Positions 7,937 to 16,319 of a stretch of DNA of 64,000 nucleotides are shown here, one piece after another (the first letter of the stretch is position 1; each line of letters starts with the position of its first letter). Source of the stretch: Pseudonocardia broussonetiae (GTDB lineage Bacteria; Actinomycetota; Actinomycetes; Mycobacteriales; Pseudonocardiaceae); the NCBI RefSeq assembly GCF_013155125.1, contig NZ_CP053564.1:503501-567500 (forward strand), read 5' to 3'. The notes beneath the pieces are model-generated. The model did no database searches and was not told where the DNA came from. It saw only the letters and a program-made list of their open reading frames with translations. The position numbers and the translations under genes are program-made.

Positions 7937-8826
7937 TCGTCGGCGCGGCGCCGCTCGAGGTACACCGTGTCGCGCCACACCCCGTGGTGGCGGCCGATGC
8001 GCTCGCGTAGGCCGAGGGTGCGGAAGCCGGCGGAGTGGTGCAGGGCGAGGCTGGCGCGGTTCTCGGGGAAGATGCTGGTCTGCAGCGTCCAGAGCCCGGC
8101 GTCGTCGGCGGCGGTGACCTGCCGGTGGACGAGCGCCTTGCCGACGCCGCGGCCGCGGACGCCGTCGCCCACGTAGACCGACGTCTCCGCCACGCCGGAG
8201 TAGACGGGCCGGGCGGAGACGGCCCGCGCGGCGGCGAAGCCCACGACCCGGCCGTCGATCTCCGCGACCCACCGGTGCCCGGGCAGCCAGCCCTCATCGA
8301 GGACGCGGTGATCGGGCACCTCGGTCTCGAAGGTCGCGTCGCCGGTGGCGATGCCCTCGGCGTAGACGCGGCGGACCGCGTCCCAGTCGTCGGGTCCGAG
8401 CGCCCGCACGGTGACGTCGACGGGGAGGTCCTCGGGGCAGCAGGGGCGCGGCGCGAGCATCCCCATGACGGCGTCGGCGGCGTGGGGCAGGCCGGTGCAG
8501 CAGGCCGGGTTGATCGTCACCAGCGTCGCGGTGCGGTCCTTGCGCAGGTGCACGAAGCCGACGTCGGCGAGCTTGCGCACGTGGTGCGAGCACGTCGACT
8601 GGCTGACGCCGAGCCGCTCGGTCAGCTCCCCCACCGTGACCGCCCGGCCCGCGACGGCCACGGCGTGCAGCAGCCGCACGCGCATCGGCTCGGCCAGGCA
8701 CGCGAACCACTCCGCGTAGGTGCTCGCGTCGGCCGGGGCCAGCTGGACGGCACCCGCGCCGTCCGGCGCCTCCCCGCGCACGCCCCGTGCCGCGCTGCCG
8801 CCCGACCGGACCGTCGTCGTCGTCAT
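7933..8826 (-). CDS. ArsR-type HTH fused to GNAT acetyltransferase (ArsN-like)
   Basis: In this 297-residue fusion, residues 30-105 form an ArsR winged helix (WFACLAEPMRVRLLHAV, then GVSQSTCSHHVRKLADVGFV). Residues 135-290 are a GNAT domain like phosphinothricin or arsinothricin acetyltransferases, with DATFETE and the acetyl-CoA loop VRGRGVGKALV. Two Cys pairs, ACCTG and PCCPED, lie in the linker and could bind As(III). It is divergent from the flavoprotein gene across a perfect dyad. A combined sensor and N-acetyltransferase for organoarsenicals is my inference; ArsN1 enzymes acetylate arsinothricin. It converges with the MarR gene and overlaps its end by 4 bases. Confidence 0.82.
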   Translation of the reverse strand: MTTTTVRSGGSAARGVRGEAPDGAGAVQLAPADASTYAEWFACLAEPMRVRLLHAVAVAGRAVTVGELTERLGVSQSTCSHHVRKLADVGFVHLRKDRTATLVTINPACCTGLPHAADAVMGMLAPRPCCPEDLPVDVTVRALGPDDWDAVRRVYAEGIATGDATFETEVPDHRVLDEGWLPGHRWVAEIDGRVVGFAAARAVSARPVYSGVAETSVYVGDGVRGRGVGKALVHRQVTAADDAGLWTLQTSIFPENRASLALHHSAGFRTLGLRERIGRHHGVWRDTVYLERRRADD

Positions 8827-8844
8827 GCCTCGAGTATCGGCCAC

Positions 8845-8868
8845 GATCGATGGTTGCGTCAATCGATC
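8845..8868. promoter_or_regulatory. ArsR-type operator dyad
   Basis: GATCGAT (8845-8851) and ATCGATC (8862-8868) are perfect inverted repeats separated by 10 bases. A further TCGATA follows at 8873-8878. It lies 19 bases upstream of the ArsR-GNAT start and about 55 bases before the flavoprotein ATG. It is therefore the likely binding site of the HTH half of the fusion protein, controlling both directions. Confidence 0.55.
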
Positions 8869-8922
8869 CGCGTCGATACAGTCCGCCGCACTGGATCGAG
8901 AGTCATCGATGAAGGAGTCGGC

Positions 8923-10260
8923 ATGGACGTGGACGAGCTGCCCGTGGTCGTCGTCGGGGCCGGACCGGCCGGGTTGGCCGCGGCCGCGCAGGCGGTCGAC
9001 CGGGGCCTGCCCGTGGTCGTGCTCGAGGCCGGGCCGTCGGCGGGCACGGGTGTGCGGGAGTGGCACCACGTGCGGCTGTTCTCCCGGTGGGCCGAGCTGG
9101 TGGCACCGGCGGCGGAGAAGCTGCTGGCGCCCACGGGGTGGCGGTTCCCCGACGCGGAGGCGCACCCGACCGGCGCGGAGTGGGCGGAGTCCTACCTGCA
9201 GCCCCTGGCCGACGCGCTCGGCGACCGGGTGCGCTACGGCGCCCGCGTGGTCGGGGTGTCGCGCCGTGGCTGGGACCGGCTCGTCGACCAGGCCCGCAAC
9301 ACCGAGCCCCTCAGCGTCCGCGTCGAGACCGCGCGGGGCGAGGAGCGCATCGGGGCGCGAGCCGTGGTCGACGCCTCCGGTACCTGGTCCGCGCCCGGCC
9401 CGCTCGGCGGCGACGGCCTCCCGGCGCTGGGCGAGGGGACCGCGGCCGACCGCATCGCCTACCGCGTCCCCGACCTGACCGACCCGGCCGTGCGCACCCG
9501 GTACGCGGGCCGGCGGATCGCGCTCGCGGGCAGCGGGCACTCGGCGCTGACCGCGCTCGTCGCGTTCGCCGGGCTCGCCGAGCAGCACCCGGGCACGCAC
9601 GTGCAGTGGCTGCTGCGCCGCGGCGCCATCGGCAACGCCTTCGGCGGCGGCGAGGCCGACCAGCTCCCCGCCCGCGGCGCGCTGGGCCTGCGCGCGGCCG
9701 AGGCCGTCCGGGCCGGAAGCGTCTCGGTCGTCACCGGGTTCCGCACCGCCTCCGTCGACGTCTCCGACGACGGGCGCCTCCTGCTGGGGTCCTTCGACGG
9801 CCGTGGCCTCGACCCCGTCGACGAGGTCGTCGCCCTCACCGGCTTCCGCCCGGACCTGGGCTGGCTCGCCGAGGCGCGCCTCGACCTCGACCCGGTGCTG
9901 CAGGCGCCGCGCGAGCTCGCCCCGCTGATCGACCCGAACGTCCACTCCTGCGGCACCGTGTACCCGCACGGTGCCCGCGAGCTGGCCCAGCCCGAGCCCG
10001 GCCTGTACCTCGTCGGGATGAAGAGCTACGGCCGCGCGCCGACGTTCCTCGCCCTGACCGGCTACGAGCAGACCCGGTCGGTGGTCGCCGCGATCGCCGG
10101 CGACCGGGAGGCGGCCGATCGCGTGGAGCTGGCACTGCCCGAGACGGGGGTCTGCGGAGGGGCCGGCCTCGTCGACGCGCCCGCCGACGCCGGCGCGGCC
10201 GGCTGCTGCGGGCCCGCCGAGCCGGTGTCGACCGGGTCCCGCCCCGGTGCCGGCGGCTGA
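8923..10260 (+). CDS. FAD-dependent monooxygenase-like flavoprotein of the arsenic cluster (ArsO-like)
   Basis: The 445-residue protein opens with the FAD-binding motif VVVVGAGPAGLAAAAQA. A second dinucleotide fold follows around IALAGSGHSALTAL, which would bind NADPH. This two-fold arrangement is that of class B flavin monooxygenases and of ArsO-type proteins in ars clusters. The C-terminus carries Cys-rich ends (VCGGAGL and GCCGPAE) that might bind arsenite. ATG 8923 has AAGGAGT 5 bases upstream. The stop lies 14 bases inside the MFS gene, indicating an operon. The substrate, perhaps a trivalent arsenical, is inferred from context only. Confidence 0.75.
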   Translation: MDVDELPVVVVGAGPAGLAAAAQAVDRGLPVVVLEAGPSAGTGVREWHHVRLFSRWAELVAPAAEKLLAPTGWRFPDAEAHPTGAEWAESYLQPLADALGDRVRYGARVVGVSRRGWDRLVDQARNTEPLSVRVETARGEERIGARAVVDASGTWSAPGPLGGDGLPALGEGTAADRIAYRVPDLTDPAVRTRYAGRRIALAGSGHSALTALVAFAGLAEQHPGTHVQWLLRRGAIGNAFGGGEADQLPARGALGLRAAEAVRAGSVSVVTGFRTASVDVSDDGRLLLGSFDGRGLDPVDEVVALTGFRPDLGWLAEARLDLDPVLQAPRELAPLIDPNVHSCGTVYPHGARELAQPEPGLYLVGMKSYGRAPTFLALTGYEQTRSVVAAIAGDREAADRVELALPETGVCGGAGLVDAPADAGAAGCCGPAEPVSTGSRPGAGG

Positions 10261-11482
10261 CGGACCGGTGCCGTCCACGAGCACCGAGGCGACGGGGCCC
10301 GGCGTGCTGTCGGAGGCCGGGCTCCGCCGCGTGCTGGTCGTCCTGTGCATCACGGAGGTGACCAGCTGGGGGGTGCTGTACTACGCGCTCCCGGTGCTGG
10401 CGCCCGGCATCGCCGCGGACACCGGCTGGTCGATCAGCACCGTCACCGGGGCCTTCTCCCTCGGCCTGGTCGTCTCCGCCGTCGCCGGCGTCCCCGCGGG
10501 GCGGTGGCTGGACCGGTGGGGGCCGCGGCCGGTCATGACCGGCGGGTCGGTCCTGGCCGTGCCCGCCGTGGTCGGGATCGCGACGGCGCCCACGGCCGCG
10601 TGGTTCGTCGCGTCCTGGGCGCTGGCCGGCGTGGCGATGGCCGGCGTGCTCTACCAGCCGGCGTTCGCGGCGCTGACCCGCTGGTGGGGGCCCCGGCGGG
10701 TGGCGGCCCTGACCGGTCTCACCCTGGTCGCCGGCTTCGCCAGCACGATCTTCGCCCCGGTCACCGCCGCGCTGGCCGAGGCGTCCGACTGGCGGCGCAC
10801 CTACCTGGTCCTCGCCGTCGTCCTCGGCGTGGTCACGATCCCCGCGCACCTGTTCGGGCTGCGCGGCCGCTGGCCGGAGCCCCCCGCTGCGGAGGAGCAC
10901 CACGCCGGTCCCGGCGCGATCGCCCGCAGCCGCCCGTTCGTGCTCCTCGTGGTCGCGATCGGGCTCGGCTCCTTCGCCTCGTTCGCCGTGGTGGTCAACC
11001 AGGTGCCGCTGCTCGTCGAACGCGGGCTCTCCACCACCACCGCGGCCTGGGCGCTGGGCCTGGGCGGCGCCGGACAGGTGCTCGGCCGCCTCGGCTACCG
11101 GCTGCTCGACCGCACGACCGGTGTCCGCACCCGCGGCGTCGCGGTCCTCGCGACGACCGCCGCCGCCACCGCCCTGCTGGGCGCGCTGCCGGGCCCGACC
11201 GCCGCCCTCGTCGCCGTGGCGGTGCTCGCCGGAGCGGCGCGCGGGGTCTTCACGCTCCTGCAGGCCACCGCGATCAGCGACCGCTGGGGGTCGGCCCACT
11301 ACGGCCGGCTCGGCGGCCTCCTCACCGCGCCGGCGATGGTCGCGACCGCGCTGTCCCCCTGGGCCGGGGCCCTCCTGGCCACCGCGCTGGGGGGCTACCC
11401 GCCGCTGTTCGCCCTGCTCGCCGTCGTCGCCGCCGCGGCGGCCGTCCTCGCCGCGGGGAGCGTCCCGCGGGCCGCGGCCTGA
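10247..11482 (+). CDS. MFS transporter of the arsenic cluster
   Basis: This 411-residue protein has twelve probable membrane spans. The MFS loop 2-3 signature appears as GRWLDRWGPRPVM. GTG 10247 lies within the end of the flavoprotein gene; GTG 10268 is an alternative start. Its position behind an arsenic-linked flavoprotein suggests export of the oxidised or acetylated arsenical. No glyceraldehyde-3-phosphate dehydrogenase gene accompanies it, so the ArsJ route (1-arseno-3-phosphoglycerate export) is not supported. It converges with arsC with 7 bases between stops. Confidence 0.82.
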   Translation: MPAADGPVPSTSTEATGPGVLSEAGLRRVLVVLCITEVTSWGVLYYALPVLAPGIAADTGWSISTVTGAFSLGLVVSAVAGVPAGRWLDRWGPRPVMTGGSVLAVPAVVGIATAPTAAWFVASWALAGVAMAGVLYQPAFAALTRWWGPRRVAALTGLTLVAGFASTIFAPVTAALAEASDWRRTYLVLAVVLGVVTIPAHLFGLRGRWPEPPAAEEHHAGPGAIARSRPFVLLVVAIGLGSFASFAVVVNQVPLLVERGLSTTTAAWALGLGGAGQVLGRLGYRLLDRTTGVRTRGVAVLATTAAATALLGALPGPTAALVAVAVLAGAARGVFTLLQATAISDRWGSAHYGRLGGLLTAPAMVATALSPWAGALLATALGGYPPLFALLAVVAAAAAVLAAGSVPRAAA

Positions 11483-11489
11483 CCGCCGC

Positions 11490-11912
11490 CTACTCCCCCG
11501 GCGGAACGAGCTCGCGCAGCAGGTTCCGCACCCGGGCGTCGATGTCGTCGCGGATCGGGCGGACGTCCTCGAGGGCCTTCCCGGCGGGGTCGGTGAGCTC
11601 CCAGTCCAGGTAGCGCTTGCCGGGGAAGACCGGGCAGGCGTCGCCGCAACCCATGGTGATCACGACGTCGGCGGCCTCGACGGCGTCGGTCGACAGCTTC
11701 TTCGGGACCTCCCGCGACAGGTCCAGCCCGATCTCGGCCATCACCTCCCGCACGGCCGGGTTGATCGTGTCCGCGGGCGCGGACCCGGCGGAGGAGACCC
11801 GGACGGCGCCGGCGGCGTGGTGCGCGAGCAGCGCGGCGGCCATCTGGGAGCGGCCGGCGTTGTGCACGCAGACGAACAGCACCTCGGGGACGGTCGTCGG
11901 CTCGTCGGTCAT
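11490..11912 (-). CDS. arsC: Arsenate reductase, low-molecular-weight phosphatase family
   Basis: The 140-residue enzyme has the P-loop CVHNAGRS at Cys15 (CX5R, with Arg21). A second redox region, MGCGDACP at about residue 88, gives the extra cysteines of thioredoxin- or mycoredoxin-coupled ArsC. DWELTDPAGK carries the conserved Asp-Pro acid loop. It reduces arsenate to arsenite for export. The start ATG 11912 overlaps the acr3 stop (ATGA). The gene order on the minus strand is arsR, acr3, arsC, all overlapping. Confidence 0.93.
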   Translation of the reverse strand: MTDEPTTVPEVLFVCVHNAGRSQMAAALLAHHAAGAVRVSSAGSAPADTINPAVREVMAEIGLDLSREVPKKLSTDAVEAADVVITMGCGDACPVFPGKRYLDWELTDPAGKALEDVRPIRDDIDARVRNLLRELVPPGE

Positions 11913-13003
11913 CGGGACGCTCCGTTCGTGGAGTGGGCGGCGCCGGTGCGCCAGCGGCGGCGCAGCGCCAGGGAGACGTAGACCAGGCCGACGAGGACGG
12001 GCACCTCGATCAGCGGCCCCACCACCCCGGCCAGCGCCTGGCCCGAGGTGACGCCGAACGTGGCGATCGCGACCGCGATGGCGAGCTCGAAGTTGTTGCC
12101 CGCCGCGGTGAACGCGAGCGTCGTCGTGCGCTCGTAGCCCAGCCCGATCGCCTTCCCGAGGGCGTAGGACCCGGCCCACATGACGGCGAAGTAGACCAGC
12201 AGCGGCAGCGCGATCCGGGCGACGTCGAGCGGGCGCGAGGTGATGGCGTCGCCCTGCAGCGCGAACAGCACGACGATGGTGAACAGCAGCCCGTAGAGCG
12301 CGAACGGGCCGATCACGGGCAGGAACCGCGACTCGTACCAGTCCCGGCCCTTCGCCCGCTCCCCCAGCCGTCGACTCAGGTAGCCGGCCACGAGCGGCAC
12401 GCCCAGGAAGATCAGCACCGACACCGCGATCTGCCAGGGCGAGACGTCCAGATCGGCCTGGGGCAGGCCCAGCCACCCGGGCAGGACCGTCAGGTAGAAC
12501 CAGCCGAGCACCGCGAAGGCGAACACCTGGAACACGGAGTTGATCGCGACCAGCACCGCAGCGGCCTCGCGGTCGCCGCACGCCAGGTCGTTCCAGATGA
12601 TCACCATCGCGATGCAGCGGGCGAGCCCCACGATGATCAGGCCGGTGCGGTACTCGGGCAGGTCGGGCAGCATCAGCCAGGCCAGGGCGAACATCAGGGC
12701 CGGGCCGAGCACCCAGTTCAGGACCAGGGACGCGCCGAGCAGGCGGCGGTCGCCGGTGACGGTGTCGAGGCGGTCGTAGCGGACCTTGGCCAGCACCGGG
12801 TACATCATCACCAGCAGCCCGACCGCGATCGGCAGCGAGACGCCCTCGATCGCGACCGCACCCAGCGCGGCACCCAGGCCGGGCACCAGCCGCCCCGCGA
12901 CGAGGCCGACGACCATCGCGGCGACGATCCAGACCGGCAGGAACCGGTCGAGCGTGGAGAGCCGGGCGACGACCGGGGCGTCGGCCTCGGGAGCGGCGGT
13001 CAC
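11909..13003 (-). CDS. acr3: Arsenite efflux permease, Acr3 family
   Basis: This 364-residue protein has about ten membrane spans. The Acr3 signature region ARCIAMVIIWNDLACGD in span 4 includes the Cys needed for arsenite transport in this family. Conserved NNFELAIAVA follows in span 9. It belongs to the bile acid/arsenite transporter superfamily and extrudes As(OH)3. GTG 13003 is the start because it overlaps the arsR TGA (GTGA); an upstream extension would run through arsR. It is the middle gene of the arsR-acr3-arsC operon. Confidence 0.93.
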   Translation of the reverse strand: MTAAPEADAPVVARLSTLDRFLPVWIVAAMVVGLVAGRLVPGLGAALGAVAIEGVSLPIAVGLLVMMYPVLAKVRYDRLDTVTGDRRLLGASLVLNWVLGPALMFALAWLMLPDLPEYRTGLIIVGLARCIAMVIIWNDLACGDREAAAVLVAINSVFQVFAFAVLGWFYLTVLPGWLGLPQADLDVSPWQIAVSVLIFLGVPLVAGYLSRRLGERAKGRDWYESRFLPVIGPFALYGLLFTIVVLFALQGDAITSRPLDVARIALPLLVYFAVMWAGSYALGKAIGLGYERTTTLAFTAAGNNFELAIAVAIATFGVTSGQALAGVVGPLIEVPVLVGLVYVSLALRRRWRTGAAHSTNGASR

Positions 13004-13350
13004 GCGGTCACCCCGGCGCCGGACGGGACGAGGACGTCGGAGAGCAGCCGGATGCGGTCGGGCACGACCCGGTAGTAGATCCACGTGGCGCGCCGCTCAC
13101 CGACGACCAGCCCGGCCTCGCGCAGGACCTTGAGGTGGTGGCTGATGGTCGGGCCGGTCAGCTCGAAGGAGCCGGTCAGGTCGCACACGCACGCCTCGCC
13201 GCCCTCGTGCGCGGCGATCAGCGACAGCAGCCGCAGCCGCACCGGGTCGCCCAGCGCCTTGAACGCCGACGCCAGCTCCCCCGCCTCGTCGGCGGTCAGC
13301 GGCGCGCGCGTCCGCACCGACGAGCACAACTGCACCTCTTGGTTCGACAC
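13000..13350 (-). CDS. arsR: Arsenical-responsive repressor ArsR
   Basis: The 116-residue winged-helix repressor has the metal-sensing sequence ACVCDL (Cys54, Cys56) in its recognition region. It continues with TGPTISHHLKVLREAGLV and the wing GERRATWIYYRV. Binding of As(III) or Sb(III) to the cysteines would release DNA. GTG 13350 begins the protein VSNQEVQLCSS, with a further Cys at position 9 that may complete a three-Cys site. It leads the acr3-arsC operon and presumably controls it. Confidence 0.92.
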   Translation of the reverse strand: MSNQEVQLCSSVRTRAPLTADEAGELASAFKALGDPVRLRLLSLIAAHEGGEACVCDLTGSFELTGPTISHHLKVLREAGLVVGERRATWIYYRVVPDRIRLLSDVLVPSGAGVTA

Positions 13351-13375
13351 CTGTCTATCTTGATCGCGGTCGAAC
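13342..13375. promoter_or_regulatory. Inverted repeat across the arsR start
   Basis: GTTCGAC (13342-13348) and GTCGAAC (13369-13375) are perfect 7-bp inverted repeats with a 20-base spacer holding the arsR GTG and TATCTTGAT. It is a candidate ArsR operator. The spacing is larger than usual for ArsR sites, so the true contact may be the AT-rich part between the arms. Confidence 0.35.
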
Positions 13376-13406
13376 GAGGCGGCAAGTGAACGCTCGGTGA
13401 ACCCGA

Positions 13407-14294
13407 CTACCGCAGGTCGTCGACGTACCGGTTCGTGCCGGGCTCCAGCGGGACGAACGGGCCGGCGAACTCCAGGTCACCCAGGCCTCCCGCGGCCAGT
13501 GCGTCGGCGTGCGGGGCGAATCGGTCCTGCCAGCCCTCGCGCACGTCGTCGGCCACGAACCACAGCAGGGTCAGCCGCCGGGCGGCCGCGTCGCCGTACG
13601 CGCTGGGCACCCGCGACGTCTTCTGCGCCACCGAGTCGGGCAGGTCGGCGTCCAGGCTGATCAGGCACATCGCCGCCCGGGCCGCGGGCAGCCGCGCGGG
13701 GACGAAGTCCTCCCGGAGCCACCGGACGAGCTCGTCCCGGTCGTGCCCCTCACGCGTCTGCAGCACCTGCACGACCACCCCCGTGAACGGGAAGTCGAGG
13801 GCGTGGACGTCCAGCGGCCCGTCGCCGTCCGGGTCGTCGTACACGACACCGGCGTAGGGCTGCAGGCGGCTGAACACGTGCCGGCGCGGGATGGAGTCGA
13901 CGTACATGCGCCCCTCACCGGCCAGCCGGGCGATGGTCTCCCCCAGCACCGGTGCCGCCTCGTCGACGTGGCCCTCGCTGAAGAAGTTCAGGTGCAGGAA
14001 CCGCCCGGCGTCGACCGGCCGGAACGACGTCCCCTCCCGGGCGTACCGCAGATCCTGCAGCTCCCGGGTGCACACCCACCGCCGCCCGGCGAAGATCCAC
14101 GCCAGACTCATCCCGCCCGCGTAGAAGTGGTCGTCGCCGTACCAGCGGTTGAACGCCGCGTCGTGGCCGTCCTCGGGCTCCATCAGGCTGACCCACACCG
14201 ACCCGATCCGGACGTGCTGCGGCAGCTGCCGTCCCCGGCCGGGCGACGGCGCCCCCTCGGTCGTCGGTGCGGGCGCTGCGGCGGGCGTGGTCAT
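13407..14294 (-). CDS. Protein of unknown function, possible double dimeric alpha-beta barrel
   Basis: I do not recognise the family of this 295-residue protein. Two segments look like ferredoxin-type alpha-beta modules. The first is RIGSVWVSLMEPEDGHDAAF followed by NRWYGDDHFYAGGM, recalling the DxxFxxWY...H pattern of EthD-like barrels. The second is VVVQVLQTREGHDRDELVRW. It has no signal peptide, and its N-terminus is Ala/Pro-rich. It is divergent from an IclR regulator over a short region with one strong palindrome. It may be an enzyme or stress-responsive barrel protein induced by an aromatic or acid ligand, which is speculative. Confidence 0.6.
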   Translation of the reverse strand: MTTPAAAPAPTTEGAPSPGRGRQLPQHVRIGSVWVSLMEPEDGHDAAFNRWYGDDHFYAGGMSLAWIFAGRRWVCTRELQDLRYAREGTSFRPVDAGRFLHLNFFSEGHVDEAAPVLGETIARLAGEGRMYVDSIPRRHVFSRLQPYAGVVYDDPDGDGPLDVHALDFPFTGVVVQVLQTREGHDRDELVRWLREDFVPARLPAARAAMCLISLDADLPDSVAQKTSRVPSAYGDAAARRLTLLWFVADDVREGWQDRFAPHADALAAGGLGDLEFAGPFVPLEPGTNRYVDDLR

Positions 14295-14337
14295 GGCCGG
14301 GAACGTAGACAGCGCCGCACCCGACGGTCCACGCTGT

Positions 14338-14356
14338 CCTCTCACTGAGTGGGAGG
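14338..14356. promoter_or_regulatory. IclR operator palindrome overlapping its ribosome site
   Basis: CCTCTCACTGAGTGGGAGG is a 19-base palindrome with a single mismatched pair. Its right end is the GGAGG Shine-Dalgarno sequence 8 bases before the iclR GTG 14365. It lies 43 bases from the start of the divergent unknown gene. IclR proteins bind palindromes in such divergent regions, so it probably controls both genes and can block iclR translation start or transcription. Confidence 0.6.
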
Positions 14357-14364
14357 CCGTTCCG

Positions 14365-15132
14365 GTGGCGGGTGGGGCGCACGAGGCGGGCCGGTCGGTC
14401 CTGTCGCGCGCGGTCGCCGTCCTGGGCGCCTTCGACCAGGCCCACAGGGAGCTGACCGCCTCGCAGATCGCGCGCCGGGCCGACCTGCCGCTGTCCACGA
14501 CGCACCGGCTGCTCGTCGAGCTCGCCGACCACGACGTCGTCGCCCGCCGCGGCGACCGGTGGGGCGTCGGCGGGAGGATCTGGTCGCTCGGGCTGCTCGC
14601 CCCGGTGCAGACCGGGCTGCGGGACGTCGCGGCACCGTTCCTGCACGACGTCCACGCCACCACCCGGGCCACCGTGCACCTCGTCGTGCGGCAGGACACC
14701 GACGCCCTGTACCTGGAGCGGGTGTCGGGCCACACGGCGCTGCCGGTCGTCAGCCGGGCCGGCAGCCTGCTGCCCCTGCACGCCACGGGGGCGGGCAAGG
14801 TCCTGCTGGCCCACGCCCCCGACGGCGTGCAGGAGCGGGTGCTCGGCGGTCACCTGCAGCGCTGGACGCCGCACACCGTGGTCCACCCCGGACGGCTGCG
14901 CGACCAGCTGCGCCGCGTCCGCGAGCAGGGCCACGCCACCACCCACGAGGAGCTGGTCCTGGGCATGTCGTCGGTCGCCGTCCCCGTCAGCCGTGCGCCG
15001 GCCGACGGGACCCCCGACGTCGTGGCCGCCCTCGGGATCGTCGACCCCGGGGTCGGCCGGCACCGCCGCCGCTTCCTGGAGGTCCTGCAGGTCGCGGCCC
15101 GCGGCCTCGGGCGCCGGCTGGGTCCTCCCTGA
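14365..15132 (+). CDS. IclR-family transcriptional regulator
   Basis: This 255-residue protein has an N-terminal winged helix (SRAVAVLGAFDQAHRELTAS, then RRADLPLSTTHRLLVELADH). An effector-binding domain follows with the typical IclR segment LPLHATGAGKVLLAHAP and the closing LGIVDPG region. GTG 14365 is chosen because GGAGG lies 8 bases upstream. It faces the unknown barrel protein gene, its likely target. The ligand is unknown, but IclR members usually sense small organic acids or aromatics. Confidence 0.88.
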   Translation: MAGGAHEAGRSVLSRAVAVLGAFDQAHRELTASQIARRADLPLSTTHRLLVELADHDVVARRGDRWGVGGRIWSLGLLAPVQTGLRDVAAPFLHDVHATTRATVHLVVRQDTDALYLERVSGHTALPVVSRAGSLLPLHATGAGKVLLAHAPDGVQERVLGGHLQRWTPHTVVHPGRLRDQLRRVREQGHATTHEELVLGMSSVAVPVSRAPADGTPDVVAALGIVDPGVGRHRRRFLEVLQVAARGLGRRLGPP

Positions 15133-15145
15133 GCGCGGGCCGGTG

Positions 15146-16270
15146 TCAGCCCGCCGCGTGCACGCGGCGCAGGTACTCCTGCCGCGCCTCCTCGGTGGCG
15201 TGGTGGCCGGTCAGCTCGTGCAGGTCGCCGAGCGACCCGCTCCCGACGGCGGGGTGCAGGTGCACCGACATCGCCTCCAGGTGCGCCGTGCCGTGCAGCA
15301 GGGCGTGCTCGACGCGCTCGGCGACCACGTGGCCCTGCGCCACCGTGAGATCGCCGTCCACCGCGATGTCGGCGTCGCCCTCCAGCCGGTGCCCCACCCA
15401 GCGCACCCGCACCTGGTCCACCCCGCGCACCCCGTCCTGCGCGGCCGCCACCGCGGTCATCGCCGCGACCAGCCCGGGCTCGACGCCGTCCATCAACCGC
15501 CTGCCCACCGTGCGCATCGAGCTGACCAGGATCCCGACGACGACCACGCCGATCAGCAGACCCACCACCGCGTCGGCCTGCGGGAACCCCAGCCACACCC
15601 CGAGCACCCCGGCGACGACGGCGATCGAGGTGATCCCGTCGACGCGCGCGTGCTGCCCCTCGGCGACGAGCGCGGCCGAACCGATCCGCCGGCCCGCGGC
15701 GATCCGGTAGACCGCCACCGCCTCGTTGCCCAGGAACCCGACCACCCCGGCGGCGAGCACCCAGCCCAGGTTCGTCAACGGCTGCGGGTCCACGAGCGAC
15801 CTCACCGACTGCCAGATGATCAGGACGGCCGACAGCGCGATGACCAGCCCGATCAACAGCCCGACGAGGTCCTCCGCCCGCCGGTAGCCGTAGCTGAACT
15901 GCTCGGTGGCCGCGCGGCGCCCCACCCGGAACGCGATCACCAGGGGGATGGTGGTGACGGCGTGCCCGAGGTTGTGCAGCGTGTCGGCGAGCAGCGCGAC
16001 CGAGCCCGACGCGGCCACGATGACCATCTGCACGGCCGCGGTGGCCAGCATCCCGGCCAGCCCGATCCACGCGGCCCGGATCCCGTGGCCGCGCGCCTGC
16101 TCCGCGGACTGGATCGCCTCGCTCGCGTCGTGCGAGTGCGGGACGACGGCGTGCCGCAGAGCCGCCAGCAGGCTCCGGCGCTCCCTGCCGCGTCCGTGGC
16201 CGTGGCCGTGGTCGTGGCCGTGGTCGTGGCCGTGCCCGTGGCCGTGCCCGTGCTCGCCCGGGTCCGTCAT
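15146..16270 (-). CDS. Cation diffusion facilitator (zinc/divalent metal efflux)
   Basis: The 374-residue protein starts with a His-rich tail (alternating Gly-His and Asp-His, residues 6-26) that likely binds metal in the cytoplasm. Six membrane spans follow. The transport site is visible as LLADTLHNLGH in span 2 and EGQHARVD in span 5. Span 5 keeps HxxxD, while span 2 has HxxxH where ZnT-type proteins have HxxxD. The C-terminal cytoplasmic domain (about 290-370) has His clusters. It exchanges protons for Zn, Co or Cd; specificity is not readable. A good sigma-70-type promoter lies upstream. Confidence 0.88.
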   Translation of the reverse strand: MTDPGEHGHGHGHGHDHGHDHGHGHGRGRERRSLLAALRHAVVPHSHDASEAIQSAEQARGHGIRAAWIGLAGMLATAAVQMVIVAASGSVALLADTLHNLGHAVTTIPLVIAFRVGRRAATEQFSYGYRRAEDLVGLLIGLVIALSAVLIIWQSVRSLVDPQPLTNLGWVLAAGVVGFLGNEAVAVYRIAAGRRIGSAALVAEGQHARVDGITSIAVVAGVLGVWLGFPQADAVVGLLIGVVVVGILVSSMRTVGRRLMDGVEPGLVAAMTAVAAAQDGVRGVDQVRVRWVGHRLEGDADIAVDGDLTVAQGHVVAERVEHALLHGTAHLEAMSVHLHPAVGSGSLGDLHELTGHHATEEARQEYLRRVHAAG

Positions 16271-16319
16271 GACGCCCTCCCGCGGTGCGGTGCACCGCGC
16301 GATCGCGGGGCCCGCCCGG

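Noticed and set aside
8035..8922. N-terminal extension of the flavoprotein frame back to 8035
   Set aside because: It is antisense to the ArsR-acetyltransferase gene and low in complexity; ATG 8923 has a ribosome site and begins right at the FAD-binding motif.
10247..11482. ArsJ organoarsenical exporter
   Set aside because: ArsJ normally accompanies a glyceraldehyde-3-phosphate dehydrogenase gene, and none is here. I kept the general MFS call.
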